Notes: generated from the sequence alone by a model not told the origin. DNA of 64,000 nucleotides from Aselliscus stoliczkanus (GCA_033961575.1 CM066737.1:52056771-52120770); one strand, 5' to 3'. Positions 23,261 through 35,169 are shown, counted from the stretch's first letter. Numbers and translations: made by a program.

Positions 23261-25020
23261 TGTACTGACAAAAATCTTCCTATGGAGCAGTACACTTCAT
23301 AGAGGAAGAAAAACTGTTCCATGGCTACAAATCACACTACTGTCCTGTATGAATTGTTGCCTATGGTCACAAGGGAGATAGGTATATTTAAATTAGAGAA
23401 ATCTATCTACTTTACTGTGCGCACACACACACATACACAAAACACTTGCTAACATTTATACAGTAGTAGCATATCCTACTGACAGTGAGTCAGTCCAGGT
23501 ATAATTATCTTTACATAAAAATACATTATTTCCATCACTAGCAATGACTTTTCCAACCTAAAGCTGCCTTTTTCGCTTACTGTTAACCTTTAGGCATGAG
23601 TTTATTCCACCTAATACACTCCCCCTAAAAAAATTTTCCACGTATTTGTTACATCCCAACTTGGCATGACTTCAGAGATAAAGAGATCACTTAACTATCT
23701 ACGTAGATGGAGGAAAAATTATGGCAAGTGTAATTTAAAAATGTGATATACATGGTTTTTCAGCAGATTTGCTATCATAATTATGTTGTGCTTAGAGTAA
23801 TATGAAAGTTAGTTTTCATACCTTGAGTACACACTTTCTGGAGGATATGAGGAGAGCAATGTAATCTGTGGCATGCTGAGTGTATAGAGAAGCTAGACAG
23901 CTAACTTAAAAGTGGACCCAGATAAGCTATAACATAGCAATTACATATAAAGAATTGACAGTCATTCAACCATGTGAAGGCCTAAGACATGATCTCATAT
24001 TAAAGTGTTTTTAAAACCACCCATTAAGATCATTCAAATATAACTTTTAAATAATGTCACATACTTAATTCTTTAGAGGTTAAGTGAAAATAAGGATGAT
24101 GGACTTTAGGCTGGAGAACATTTTTTTCTGACAAAGCCATTCATTCCTTTACATCTGCCTCTCATCCCCAGATACCCTCCTAGGAGACATACTGGGGTTT
24201 TAATTTTACATCGCTAAAACTGAGTGGAACTTTTTGCTCTGTCATTTCACATATGCATCCTTCTCCACTCTCCTTTAAACCAGAATACTCATTCTCCATT
24301 GAAAAAGAGAACTCTTTTCCTTTGAATAAGTGATGGGCGATTTCTCAATTTGTTCAGGTTAAAAAAAAAAAGCAAAGAACAAACAAAAACCCAGAACTTA
24401 AAAAAGATACAGAAAATTTGAAGTTTGAGGCTATTCGTCTTTACCTCATTCTTCTTGGTGTGTTACCTGAGCATTTGCAACAAGGATGGCAAATAGGGAA
24501 CAGAGGTTTTACTGACCAGAGTTGAGGGTAGGTTCAAGTTTTCAGGAAAGGGCAAAAGTGAAGAACTTCATGGGCGCCCTTAACACTAATTAAAACTCGA
24601 TTTTAGTCAAGCCAAAATCTTAAACTATAGACAAAGTTTAAAGAGTGCGTGGGTTGGGTACAACCAGTGAAAAAGTTAGCCGGCAGGCAGGGAAACACCC
24701 AAAGGCGGAGGGTGGGGAGAAAAAGTTTTAAATTCCCACCAGATCCTAGTGATCTATTAGCATGCACCCCCTACCCCAGGCTCTGCTCTTGCCCCCAGAG
24801 CAGCTAGCTGCAGGAAAGCAAGTAGCCCTATTTTTAAACACTTAAACCGCCCACTTGGACTTCAGAAGGTTTGAGCTAGGAGCGAGGGTTGTAAATGTTG
24901 CTTCCTAAACAAGTGAAGGCAAATTTGAATTCCCGAGCCAAAGCCAAGGAGAAGGGAAGGGAAAGGGACAAAAAGTGATTTCAGAGTGAGAGTGAGGTGA
25001 TGGGGTGGGGGTGGGGGTTA

Positions 25021-25140
<120 letters not shown>

Positions 25141-25656
25141 TCAGCACCCACACGAAATCCCTGGCTGGCTCTGACCAATTGACATAATCTTGAGAGTTTA
25201 TTGGGCGAGAGCTAGAGCCAAAGAGGGACAGTGAGGGTGTCCCAATTGTGCCGGTCAGCTGCGGTGAGGAGAAAGAACCTTTTCAAGAGTAGAGTTTGGG
25301 GGGAAAGAAGCAGCTATTCTTCCCTCCCCCGTCCCTACCCCAAAGCCGGTCTCTCAGGAGCACTTTTCCCTTCTGTCCAGACTTGCAAACTTTTTTTCTC
25401 TCACGCAAGTCCCTCAGATCTACTTTCTTCCCTCTCTTCCCCCGCACCGCCTCCACTCTAATAGCACCGGGGAATTTGAGGATCACTCCGCCACAGCTTT
25501 AGACTGCACAAGCAACCTGCGAGGGAGTGACGCTCAGTTATTTGGGGGAGGGAAACTTCCAGACCAGTTGACTGAGCTTCCAACCTGGAAGCTTTTCTAT
25601 TCGTTCACTCGCACTTCCCGTTGATACTATTCTTCCCTGCCTAGTCCCCACTCTTG

Positions 25657-25672
25657 TTGGTGTAAGCACCAA
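25657..25672. promoter_or_regulatory. Inverted repeat TTGGTG-taag-CACCAA in the bidirectional promoter
   Basis: Six-bp perfect arms with a 4-bp spacer, directly followed by a CCAAT motif (25675-25679). The layout resembles an NFI-like half-site pair, though the arms read TTGGTG rather than the usual TTGGC. It sits about 540 bp from the COL4A5 ATG. Confidence 0.3.
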
Positions 25673-25749
25673 AGCCAATTACAAATAGACCTGAGCTGGG
25701 ACTATTTTTGTAGCGGATGGATTTCAGGGTACCGGACTTTTTATTGTCA

Positions 25750-25851
25750 ATGATTAGAAAGAAATTTTGGTCGCTGCTCCTTGGGCTGCTGGTGTTCTTT
25801 GCCTTTCATCTGCTGACAGGACAGAGTTTCTACGTACAACAGAATATGTGA
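25750..25851 (+). other. 33-codon signal-anchor-like ORF near the proximal COL4A6 start region
   Basis: ATG at 25750 to TGA at 25849-25851. The peptide begins MIRKKFW and runs into a hydrophobic stretch (SLLLGLLVFFAFHLL), then a polar tail. It looks like a signal peptide or signal anchor and lies on the COL4A6 strand, about 630 bp from the COL4A5 ATG, where the proximal COL4A6 promoter is expected. A possible but weak donor after ...AAATTTTG (GTCGCT) would join exon 2 in frame. It may be coincidental; no homologue was recognised. Confidence 0.3.
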
Positions 25852-25885
25852 AAAATATTATAAATATAGTTATATAATTAAATAT

Positions 25886-25899
25886 ATGCTTATAACCAA
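25886..25899 (+). other. Candidate decayed proximal first exon of COL4A6
   Basis: ATG CTT ATA ACC AA translates M-L-I-T-(K), close to the MLINK start I recall for the human COL4A6 isoform from the proximal promoter. The true exon must end in ..AA to join the G that starts exon 2. Here the next bases are ATAATT, not GT, so a donor is absent at the expected place and the frame stops at TAA (25901-25903). The fit in position and phase is suggestive but the surrounding DNA is AT-rich and the match is short. Confidence 0.3.
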
Positions 25900-26489
25900 A
25901 TAATTAAGAAAATGAACATATGTATATGTGTGTGAAGACTTTATGAGGGATATATATCTATATCATATATATATGAGATTTTCCCAAATCACTAGATATT
26001 ACTAATTATTATATTGTTGAATGTTATTGTAATAGTCATATCTTTTTTTAGCTACACTGAATGTCATAATTAATATTTACCTCATATTGAACTAACATAA
26101 AAGTTGTTTACTCTCATTGCATTTGTGTTTCAGAGGGATTTAAGAAAGAGAATTAAATAACTTTCATGAAGTTTTCCTTAAAAGTAACACAAATACATAA
26201 CTGGAAATACTTATATGGAGTTAATGGAGTTGAATAGATGTCTTCCAAATAAAGTAGACTTGACCATTACTTGGGTGATTTTGAGATGTAGATTTTTACA
26301 AATACCGACAGGCCCAGAAAGACTCCTTGGAAAGTCAGGGAGTTAGTGAAGAATTCTTCAGAGCATTTCTGTTATCTCAGACTCTAGAATTTACTACTTC
26401 AGAGTCTTTCAAGGTTTTGGACCTATTTCATAGGGGCCCACTCATTCTTAGGTTCTACTCAGTTTAGGATGGATTTACAACTCCAGAAA

Positions 26490-26518
26490 CCACCACTACC
26501 ACCACCACCACCACCACC
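26490..26518. repeat. (CCA)n repeat
   Basis: A run of CCA triplets with two substitutions, 570 bp before the COL4A6 ATG. Confidence 0.85.
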
Positions 26519-26947
26519 GGAGCATAGTATACAATCAATTAGAATGAGCGTTGTATGCATTTGGGCAAGCCTGTGAGGGCACTTTGGGGCCCATTTGTCC
26601 ACCTAGGAGTCTACCTTAATCTATATATGTGTAACAGTTAACAGTGGTTTGTAGAAGTGTATGATGCACAGCTGCTTACATCTATGTATAGGTATCCATG
26701 GGCCTGTGTGTGAATCTGTGGGGATGCATAGGAATGTTGTGTGTAGAGGTGCCTGAAAGTGAGAAAGACAACGGGCTGCCCAAGGTAGGGGGGATGATTG
26801 ACAGCAGGCAGCCCCGCCCCTTTCCCCTCCATTCCTTCCTCTCGTGGTGCATGGAACTATCTTTTGAGTGCGGCAAGTTCTAGCCAGCACCGCTGTGTGT
26901 TTTCCCTTTGGGGCACTTCTTATCTGGGAGCTGAGTTTAGTTTCTTC

Positions 26948-26964
26948 CGAAGTGAACCACTTCG
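26948..26964. promoter_or_regulatory. Perfect inverted repeat upstream of COL4A6 exon 1
   Basis: CGAAGTG-AAC-CACTTCG: 7-bp perfect arms around a 3-bp centre, 122 bp before the COL4A6 ATG. Each arm contains AAGTG/CACTT, the core recognised by NKX2-type homeodomain factors. It could be a paired binding site or simply chance; no conservation data are available here. Confidence 0.35.
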
Positions 26965-27022
26965 TCCCTCTATCCTGTCCTCCTGAATAAGAAAGCAGCC
27001 GCCAAGCATCAGCGGAGCCCCG

Positions 27023-27049
27023 ATGAGCCTGGGCCGCGGAGCAGCTTAG
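27023..27049 (+). promoter_or_regulatory. Upstream ORF in the COL4A6 5' UTR
   Basis: An ATG at 27023 opens an 8-codon frame (MSLGRGAA) that stops at TAG 27047-27049, 37 nt before the COL4A6 start codon. It lies in the probable 5' UTR of exon 1. The ATG context is CCCCGATGA, with G at +4 missing (A instead), so initiation would be moderate. It could lower translation from this isoform. Whether it is transcribed depends on where the start site lies. Confidence 0.5.
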
Positions 27050-27086
27050 CAGTCTCCCGGGACTCAGCTCCAGAGGAACCGCAAGC

Positions 27087-27097
27087 ATGCACCCTGG
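27087..27097 (+). CDS. COL4A6: COL4A6 exon 1 (distal alternative first exon), coding part
   Basis: The ATG at 27087 begins ATG CAC CCT GG and is followed at once by the donor GTGAGC (27098-27103). Only 11 coding nucleotides sit in this exon, ending in phase 2. Joined to exon 2 across a 198-bp intron they read MHPG then LWLLL, the start I recall for the COL4A6 isoform made from the promoter farther from COL4A5. The upstream sequence 26900-27086 is fairly GC-rich and is probably 5' UTR; it holds an 8-codon upstream ORF (27023-27049). The alpha6 chain partners with alpha5 in basement membranes, for example around smooth muscle and in epidermis. Confidence 0.9.
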
Positions 27098-27295
27098 GTG
27101 AGCTGCTGCTGCCCCGACCTCCCCTCCTCTTTCCTTCTTTGGAGCTATTTTGCCAGAACAGAACTACACCTACTTGTGCTTCTGTCATTGCAGGGAAAGT
27201 GGGGGAAGGCAGCAAAAGGGGGTCGGGGTCTATGAACAGACATAGGACCCGGGAGCCTAGAGAGCCCATGTTACTTACCCTCCCTCCCGTTTCAG

Positions 27296-27347
27296 GTTGT
27301 GGCTGCTCCTGGTTACGTTGTGCCTGACCGAGGAGCTTGCACAAGCG
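27296..27347 (+). CDS. COL4A6: COL4A6 exon 2 (rest of the signal peptide)
   Basis: The exon begins after a pyrimidine-rich acceptor (ccctccctcccgtttcag, ending 27295) and ends at 27347 before a strong GTGAGT donor. The 52 nt complete a 63-nt frame with exon 1: MHPGLWLLLVTLC followed by LTEELAQA. This is a typical signal peptide: short start, long Leu/Val core, small residues at the end. As I recall, human COL4A6 has ELAAA where this copy has ELAQA. The intron that follows is phase 0 and runs to the end of the window. No exon 3 was found. This exon is common to both known COL4A6 first exons. Confidence 0.92.
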
Positions 27348-28241
27348 GTGAGTCTCTTCTCCGGATCCCTTTCCTACTCCTCTTGTGACCCCTCCCCACC
27401 CCATCCCACCTCTTGCGTCTGTGTTAGAAGGGTTACAGGGGGTTGCGTTCCAAAACGGAGGTCACATCACTCTAATTTCTAGTGGGAGTTAGTTGGGTTC
27501 TTAGAGAGGAATAGCTCTGTGGGACTTGGGCATATTTCTGTCTCCAAAATTTGTTAGGGGTTGGGAAAATACAAGAGATTCACATTTCTCAACCTTTCCT
27601 GGACGACTTACGATGACTGACATCTGATGCCTTTCTCTGCATCCATCTCCAAGGCTGAAGAAATGTAATTTTCCAGGGTCTACAAGAACATGAATTGGCA
27701 CACAAGTTTGAGAATGGGAGGGGAGCACAAGTGGGACTTGAAAATGCCGCAAATGTTGTGGGGGTTAAATTTAAGTATTTGTGAGTTCTTTGACGGTGCC
27801 AGGTGACAATATCTGGATTCGTTAACTACCTGAACTGAACTAACACCATTAGACGTTGTTCCATTTCTGCCTGATGTTTCCTTTTACTGATTTTCTGTGT
27901 CATCAAAAAATTCAACGTTGGAGTGGTTAGAATAGGAAAAAAAAATTCTACAAGTCAACATTTCATAGTCCGTTTAGATATCATCCATAAAATCAACTAG
28001 GAATTGCAGGCAAAGTAATTTCTATAGAAATTTGGTAAAGAAAAGTTTAATAGATACCAGAAAGTAGAGAGATCTCTAATGGAATTATGGGGATAATTTA
28101 CCAAAGGTGGAGTGATCCAAATAATCAGAGATACTACAGTTTTCCAGTGTCACTAGCTATTCATGCTGGCAGAAATAAAGTTAACTGTTGAGTTCAAATA
28201 TGAAGTTGTTCAACTATTGAGTACTATTTCACTGCTTTATT

Positions 28242-28272
28242 AAAACAAACAAACAAACAAACAAACAAACAA
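28242..28272. repeat. (CAAA)n microsatellite
   Basis: About 7 CAAA units in the otherwise repeat-poor start of COL4A6 intron 2. Confidence 0.9.
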
Positions 28273-29789
28273 CTCTTAATAACAGCCAAAGTCGTGACAA
28301 ATGAATGTATCTTCCAAGTATTTACCTGGTGGGTTTTGGCAATTTTAACTGATTGGCTCTATTTTTAATACTTTAAATATTTAAAAATTCTATTTATAGA
28401 GCCATAATTAATTCAACCCAATAAAATTACCTAATACCTTTATGGAAAAAATGGGTTGCTTAATCTTGGCATATGTCTTTAAGAAAATATCAGAAAGATA
28501 TTTTCTCTTATGAAAAGAGAATGATGTGGGAAAACTTGAATTTTAACATCTTGTGACCTCTTAATTCTGAGCATCATCTTCTCTGTAAGTAAATCCCAGA
28601 CTTTGTAAGTAGAAGTATTGATCTAGGTTTCTGCACACTTCTCCACCTTATTCCTCCGGTATACAAGTTGTTACCTTGAGGCTCAATAGTACATTTACTG
28701 AAAATGCCAGGTTTTGATTAGTTAACAATTTGTCTGAAAACCTTGCCACTTGTAAAAATGTCATACTTGGACAGAATACCCTGCGGCAAATCCTTTATTT
28801 TCAGACTCTGGCTGATCATATTCAGTGTAATTTGGGGAAAAGCACTAACAAATCATTCTATATAGCCAGAGACTTCCCAAGCACTGCACCGTATCACTTA
28901 ATATCCATAAAAATCACTAAAAGATGATGTCTTCAATTCTCAGAAGTATTGAAGTGTATCTCCAAAATTGAGCACTGCTTTGGTGAGCTTTTTTATTCAT
29001 TGTTTTACAGTGTCACCTGCTATGTCAGTGTGATTGACCCTGGTAAGATTAAAATAAACCTTGTGATTCACTGACAATACTTTTTTGCCTTATTTGTGCC
29101 CAGAGCTGCTTCCTTCACTTGTTGGTTACTTATGTATAATGTCTTTGACATTGTAAAGCTATTTTTTAATTTTTGGAAAAATGGCAAAGAGAGGAGAATC
29201 ACAGGGTAGGTTCTTAGAAGACTTTTCTCATAGGGAAGTTTTTGGGTGTTTTTTCCTTTGTAATCCTTGCACTGGATTCTCATCTATATTGTCTGGTTCT
29301 CATCTTCTTGCCTCAATTCCAGTTTATCCTCTGGGTTTGTAATGGTTTTCACCTTTCAGATGATTTTAGACATTTGAATTCTCTGTACTTCATTTGAATA
29401 ATATTAATGAAAAGTAACTATTATAAATAGATTGACAGGAACCATGTTGTACTTCACTATGAGAAAGTCTCTTCATTGTATAGAGTTAAGTTGCCAATAA
29501 TGGAACATTGGTGAGCATATAAAATATAGTCATTTAGGTGCTTTTGAGTTCTTTGTCAGAGTTTATAAAGCAGTGCTATTAATTAAAGGGATGGAAGGCT
29601 AAATATTAAAACAGGATTAATGAATGAGTTTCCATTAAATTTATTTTAAAGGAGTGATGATCTTCTTTCAGGTGAAACATTTGCACAACTTATCTGAATG
29701 AGATAGAGTTAGGATTTCAGAATATCCATAACTGTTTTTGGTTATTAAGTGCCTAAGGCACAGCACACACGAAAAAGTATATCAAGGAT

Positions 29790-29899
29790 TTTTTATTTTT
29801 TTTTTGAGAGCAGTGTCACTGGCCCTCAAATGTGGGATCCGAACCAGGGCCGCTGGCGTCCCAAGCCAGCTCTTAACCACTGCGCCACTCGGCCGGCCC
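29790..29899 (-). mobile_element. Short SINE (type A)
   Basis: Minus-strand copy, immediately followed by a type C SINE in the same orientation (29911-30055). Confidence 0.9.
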
Positions 29900-29910
29900 A
29901 AATGGACACA

Positions 29911-30055
29911 TTTTTTTTTTTTTAGCTGAGCCATCCTGCCACCTGTTGGTAACTCAACGGCAACTCAGCTTGGGCTGGCCTCGAACCGCTGTTGCTCAGA
30001 GCTCAGCTTGCACTCTTGAGCGAGCTCTTAACCAACTGAGCCATTCAGCCGGCCC
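29911..30055 (-). mobile_element. tRNA-derived SINE (type C)
   Basis: Plus-strand T-run, then AGCTGAGCCATCCTGCCACC, a TTGGTAACTCAACGGCAACT tract and a tRNA-like head ending in CGGCCC. The head (CTGAATGGCTCAGTTGGTTAAGAGCTCG in reverse) has A and B box-like motifs. The family recurs at 48292 and 59096. Confidence 0.85.
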
Positions 30056-30670
30056 TCGAAAAATTATCTCAATATAGCCTCTAACTCTCTAGGAGTTTGC
30101 TTTCTCAGGCAATAGTGACCATTGTGTTCCTTTAAAGATAGGCTACATAATGATAAATTATTATCTGCTTGTGCTTTCATTGTGTTAGAGAAAATACTAG
30201 AAAGATCCATATCTTACCATAGGCCAACATGTATAGGAGTTAAAATCTGTACCAAAGTAGTCAGGGTCCTTATGGGTTTTTTCTCCCAATTTGCCTCAAA
30301 TCCTGCTTTCATGAAAGGCTCTAATACAACCAAGCATATTTAAAAGTCAAAGCCTACTAGGGGAGTTATTTGTGTGGGGAAGGGCAAAGGGGAGAAAACA
30401 TATATCTATTGTTCCTTCTGCGAAGAGCATAGGTAATATGCCTTTAGCTATATTCAAATCAAGGTCAGATTAAAATATAAACTTCTTTCCTTAAAGTTGT
30501 AAATTGCCCAGGTTGGTTCTTTCCAGCTGTGATTTTCAGTTGTAATCACAGTCATCAAAGTATGAATTGAGTGTTAAGTTTTCTAGAGATGGAGAAAATC
30601 CCTGCCCACTCTAGGAACAAGAAGAGTATTTGCCTTGTTTGGGGCTGTGTCTCTAAGAATTATTTTCTTT

Positions 30671-31136
30671 TTTTTTTAAGGTTTTATTGGGGAATTGGGG
30701 GAGGGGAACAGTGTTGGGGAATTGGAGAAGGGGAACAGAGAAGTTGCTGTCCTTTTGCTCTTCAGTCTAGTTGTTGAGGACGTTGCTTCACTGGCCCATG
30801 TTGGTATTGTCATTGCGCTCTTCCCAGGTGAGGCAAATCAGTTGCTGGCCTCTGGACCGTTGCTCACTGCAGCTCTTGGCAGCTCACTCAGGCTGCCGGC
30901 TGCACACGCTGGCTGCCAGCCACTCACTGTAGCTTATGGCAGCCCACTGCAGCAGGGGCTACAGATTATGCCTTCACAGCAGACCAGCTCCAGGTCGAAG
31001 TAGAGCTGTTATTCACCATCCTAGCTGTAGAGGGCAGTGTCACTGGCCCTCATATGTGGGATCCAAAATGGGGGCCCTGCTGCTCAGAGCTGGCATCCCA
31101 AGCCAGCTCTTAACCAACGCGCCACTTGGCTGGCCC
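30671..31136 (-). mobile_element. Long tRNA-derived SINE (type B)
   Basis: Minus-strand copy: plus-strand TTTTATTGGGGAATTGGGG at the left (the AATAAA end), the head at 31136. The end carries a second GGGGAATTGG unit. Duplication AATTATTTTCTTT / AATTAATTTCTTT (30658-30670, 31137-31149). Confidence 0.85.
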
Positions 31137-31149
31137 AATTAATTTCTTT

Positions 31150-32135
31150 TTAAAAACAATTTTTTGAAATAATTTCCATATCATGAATTCACCCATTTTA
31201 TGTATACTGTTCAATGATTTTTAGTAAGTTTATCAAGCTGTGCAGCTATAATGATATCCAGTTTTAGAACGTTGTCATCACCCCAATAAGATCTCTCATA
31301 TTCACTTATAGTTAATCCTCATTCTCACCCACAATCCCAAGCAGACATGAATCTACTTTTCTATCTCGATAGGTTTGTCTTTTCTGTACATTTCGTGTAA
31401 ATAGAATCATAAAATATGTAATCTTTTGTGTTTCGAATCTTTCACTTAGCACAATATTTTTGCAATTCATTCATGTTATAACATGTATCAGTGTTTCGCT
31501 CTTTTTGTTAGTATTGGTATTCCATTTTGGATATACCTCATTTTATTTATGCATTCACCAGTTAATGGACATTTGGACTCTTTACACATTTTGATTATTA
31601 TGAATAATGCTACTATGGACATTAACATACAAATATTTGTATAAACATATATTTTCTTTCTCTTGGGTAGACATTTAGGAATGGAATTGCTGGGTCTTTT
31701 GAAAATTTTATATTTAACCTTCCAAAAAACTATAAAAGTGTTTTCCAAAATGGCTGTACTACTACACATTCCCAACAGCAATGTATGAGAATTCCTGTTT
31801 CTCCACATCCTTGCCAAAACTTTTTATTGTCTGTTTTTGTTCATAGCCATCCTGGTGGATGTGAAATTGTATATCATTGTGGTTTTAATTTGAATTTCCC
31901 TAGAGACTAATGGGGTTAAGCATATTTTCAAGTGCTTATTAGCCCTTTTTACATTTTGTTTGGAGAAGTGGCTATTCAAATCTTTTGCCCATTTTAAAAT
32001 TGGGTTGTCTTCTTATTATTGCCTTGTAAGAGTTCTTCGTATATTCTAAATTCAAGTTTTTAGCCATATATGTGATTTGCAAATATTTCCCCCCAGTTTG
32101 TGTCTTGCTTTTTCATTTTCTTAATATGAATTCTT
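31150..32135 (-). mobile_element. Old L1, ORF2 end and 3' UTR
   Basis: Minus-strand L1M: the complement reads C-terminal ORF2 (MARMWRNRNSHTLLLGMC near 31817-31764) and passes into a 3' UTR toward 31150. Plus-strand landmarks are TGGACATTTGGACTCTTTAC, GCTGGGTCTTTTG and ATTGTGGTTTTAATTTG. Diverged, no intact frame. Confidence 0.75.
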
Positions 32136-33239
32136 AAAATAGTCTTCTGCTTGGCCTGATAGCAAACATCTATATCAGCTAGCTATGAATAACTACAATA
32201 TATGACATATGTATGTATATAGAATATATATCTTAGGATGAATGAGCATACTGATACAGATGTATATCATCAAGTGAATCATCAAATGACTATGTAAACT
32301 GATAATAAGTGAATAATAATGTAGTTACATTATTGATAGGTCAAATACAAACATTTTAAGACAGTAGAAGGACAGGTAGATCTTATTTAATGTGTTAGTA
32401 AAGAAGCAGATATACAAGTATTACCATATCACAAATTTGTTTTCTTATATATTTTGATGATTATATTTCAGTATAATTGGTTTCTATTGCAATCATATAT
32501 TTTATTGAATGCATTTAAAAATATTATTCTGAAAAGAAGTCCATAGTCTTCACTAGACTTCAAACTAATCCATGGCATTAAAAAATATCCTAGCTTATGC
32601 AATTGGTTTTTACAACAAACAAATTGTCACTTTAAAAGGTTTGTTCAAGCCTACAAATGCCAACAATCTTTTAGATTTTAGGCATTTATTAAGTCCTCAG
32701 TAAACATTCCCCCATGTTCTATAAATGCATAGTTAAGCCAGATCACAGAAGCAAAGTATGCTGTTCCTGCAAAGTAATTATATTAATTACTTCATTAATA
32801 TAAGAATGAAACAAATAAATTGATCTCAATTATTAATACATATTGGTTTTTGCTTGCCTGCATTATATGGATAATCCCATAATTTCACCATCCATGCTTG
32901 GAGTATAGACTTGCCCTATACTGTATAGATGACAGGACATATACATATAGAAAAACAATAAGAAAGCAACATGCTGTATTAAATTTTCAAGTCCCGTTAA
33001 GCTTGACTAAATGTCCCACTGAGGCAGATCACAAGGCTCTAAATTATTTTAAAGTCTAACTTAATGTAAATAGAAAACCTGATAAGCATGCCCAAGGGAA
33101 AACAGTAATGGAAACTTAGTTGAGAGCAATTATCTACTCTCTTACCATCTTTAATTGATTCCTCTCCCATGATTTATTTTTTATTTCTACAAAAAAAATA
33201 TTAAAGTCTCCTCCATTATAAAAACAATTAAAAAAAAAA

Positions 33240-34880
33240 AAAAACTTCATTTTCCTCTGTGACTCTAACCACCGCAATCACATTATCACCAAATTTGTGG
33301 TCATTGTCTACTCTTCTTCTACAACCATTTACCCTTAATCCTATTACAATCTAGACTGATTCAACTCCAGCAAAACTACTGTATTTTAAGTTACTAATGA
33401 CAGCCTAAGGACCAAGCCCAGTGGCATCTTTGCAGTTCCCATTCCATGTGACTTTTCTGTAGTGTGTGGCATTTTCCAATCATTCTGAAACCATATTTCC
33501 CCCTTTGACTTCCAAGACACCATGCCTTATTTTTTTCCTTATACTTCTCTAATATCTTTATTTTATACATTCAACATTTATTGATTGAGCAACCACTGTG
33601 TTCTAAATAGTATTCCAGGCTCTGGTGAACCTGGAATAGTATTCCACAGTGGTGAACAAGTCAGCCATGATCTTTGCCAATGTGGAACTTAAAATCTTCA
33701 TCACCTAAAATGGTGGTTTTCTCAACATTTTATCCTTTGCCGCCTTCTTGCCTCAACAGTTTTAACTCTGCTTTCTATCCGTTGATGTCTGTCAAATTTA
33801 TATTTCAAGCCTAAACATCCCTTCTGAGTTCCAGATCTATATTTCCAGATACCTATTCAGCCCTTGTACCAGTATATCAACAAGTTGACATATATTCAAA
33901 GCACTAGAACAGTACCTAGAGATTAGTATATGCATTCAACTAATGCCAGCTATTTTTATTTTTTATTGCCCCAAAGTGTATACAAAAATGGAACGATTTT
34001 CTGGTCCTTTTCATGACAATCCAACCTGTTGCTATTGTTTTAATCTTTGTTAAATGTCATCACATCCACCCAGTTTCAAGCAAGAAACTATAGAATCAGC
34101 CACCAACTCATTGTTTCCATCCTTCTTGCTAAATTCTTACAGTTTTATAAAAAATCTGTAGAATCTAGCTTTTCCATTCATATTATGTTGGTTCCAAACT
34201 TCATCATCATCATACATCAATAGCCTCTTAACTAGTTTTTCTACCTCCTGACTTCATTCTAATCTCTACACTACCACTAAAGTTATTTTGCCAACAACAA
34301 ATCCAATTATATTATCTCTTGATTTAAAACCTCTTTTGGTTTCTTGTTTCTTTCAATATTAAAATACATACTCCTTGGCTTGGCACATTTAAAGGTCTTC
34401 ATTGTCTGGCCCCAACTACTTTTCCAGCCTTGTGTCTGTGTGTTTTTTTCCGGCCACCCATCTTTCTCAAACTGATAGTGTACATTACACTTCATCCAGA
34501 CTGAACTTCTCTTCATTCCGAAACCACAGTATGTTCTTTGACAACTCTTTACTTTTGCATATGCTATGCCCTGTATCTGGAAGTCCTTCTCCATCTGTTA
34601 TACTTTCTCCTCTACCTAGGAAACTCCTACTCAGCCTTTACCCAGATAAAAATGTCATTTCCTCTATGAAACATACTTCTTCAGAAAGAATTCATTCTTC
34701 CTTCCCTTGTGCTTCTTAGGTTCTTTGGGGCCCTTTGGTAGCATCTACCATGTAGTTATGAAATTCCTATGCTTATATATGTCTATATTTTGCTCTTCAA
34801 CCATTTACTAACAATGTCCAGATACTGCCAAGCATATAGTAGGTGATCAACAGATGACTTTCAAATGAGTAAATAAATCT
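33240..34880 (+). mobile_element. Ancient L2 (LINE2) tract
   Basis: Landmarks of L2 in order: TGAGTTCCAGATCTATATTT (33826), a CTCTTAACTAGTTTTTCTACC tract (34225), TTTAAAGGTCTTCATTGTCTGG (34388), the TTGCATATGCTATGCCCTGTATCTGGAA tract (34555), and the 3' end AGTAGGTGATCAACAGATG. Non-coding and very old. Confidence 0.65.
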
Positions 34881-35169
34881 ACTCCCGATGACCTGCAGCA
34901 ACTGCCTTTTCCCTGTCTATCTTAGGAATTACGAATGTTAACTCTAATAACAATTGCTTTGATAGAAAAGTGACAATCTTGTTAAAAAGTATTTCACAAT
35001 TTTGACAACTGATATATAACAAAATGAGGAAAAGGGAACTGTTATAGAAGTCTCTCATTTGTAGATGGTATATCTGTAACAGTGGCCATGCTTTCAGTTA
35101 TCCCCCTCACCATTTTTTGCCCCTTTTCCACCGCTTTAATAATGACATATAATTTCTAGTGCCTAAAGT

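Noticed and set aside
26900..26947. TATA box for the distal COL4A6 promoter
   Set aside because: No TATAAA at a proper distance; the locus is known for TATA-less initiation.
27009..27404. 131-codon minus-strand ORF across the COL4A6 first exons
   Set aside because: It is the antisense shadow of a GC-rich 5' UTR and two exons; no family is recognised and the plus strand has clear splice sites and a known protein.
34307..34719. ORFs on both strands
   Set aside because: They fall in an ancient L2 3' end that is non-coding.
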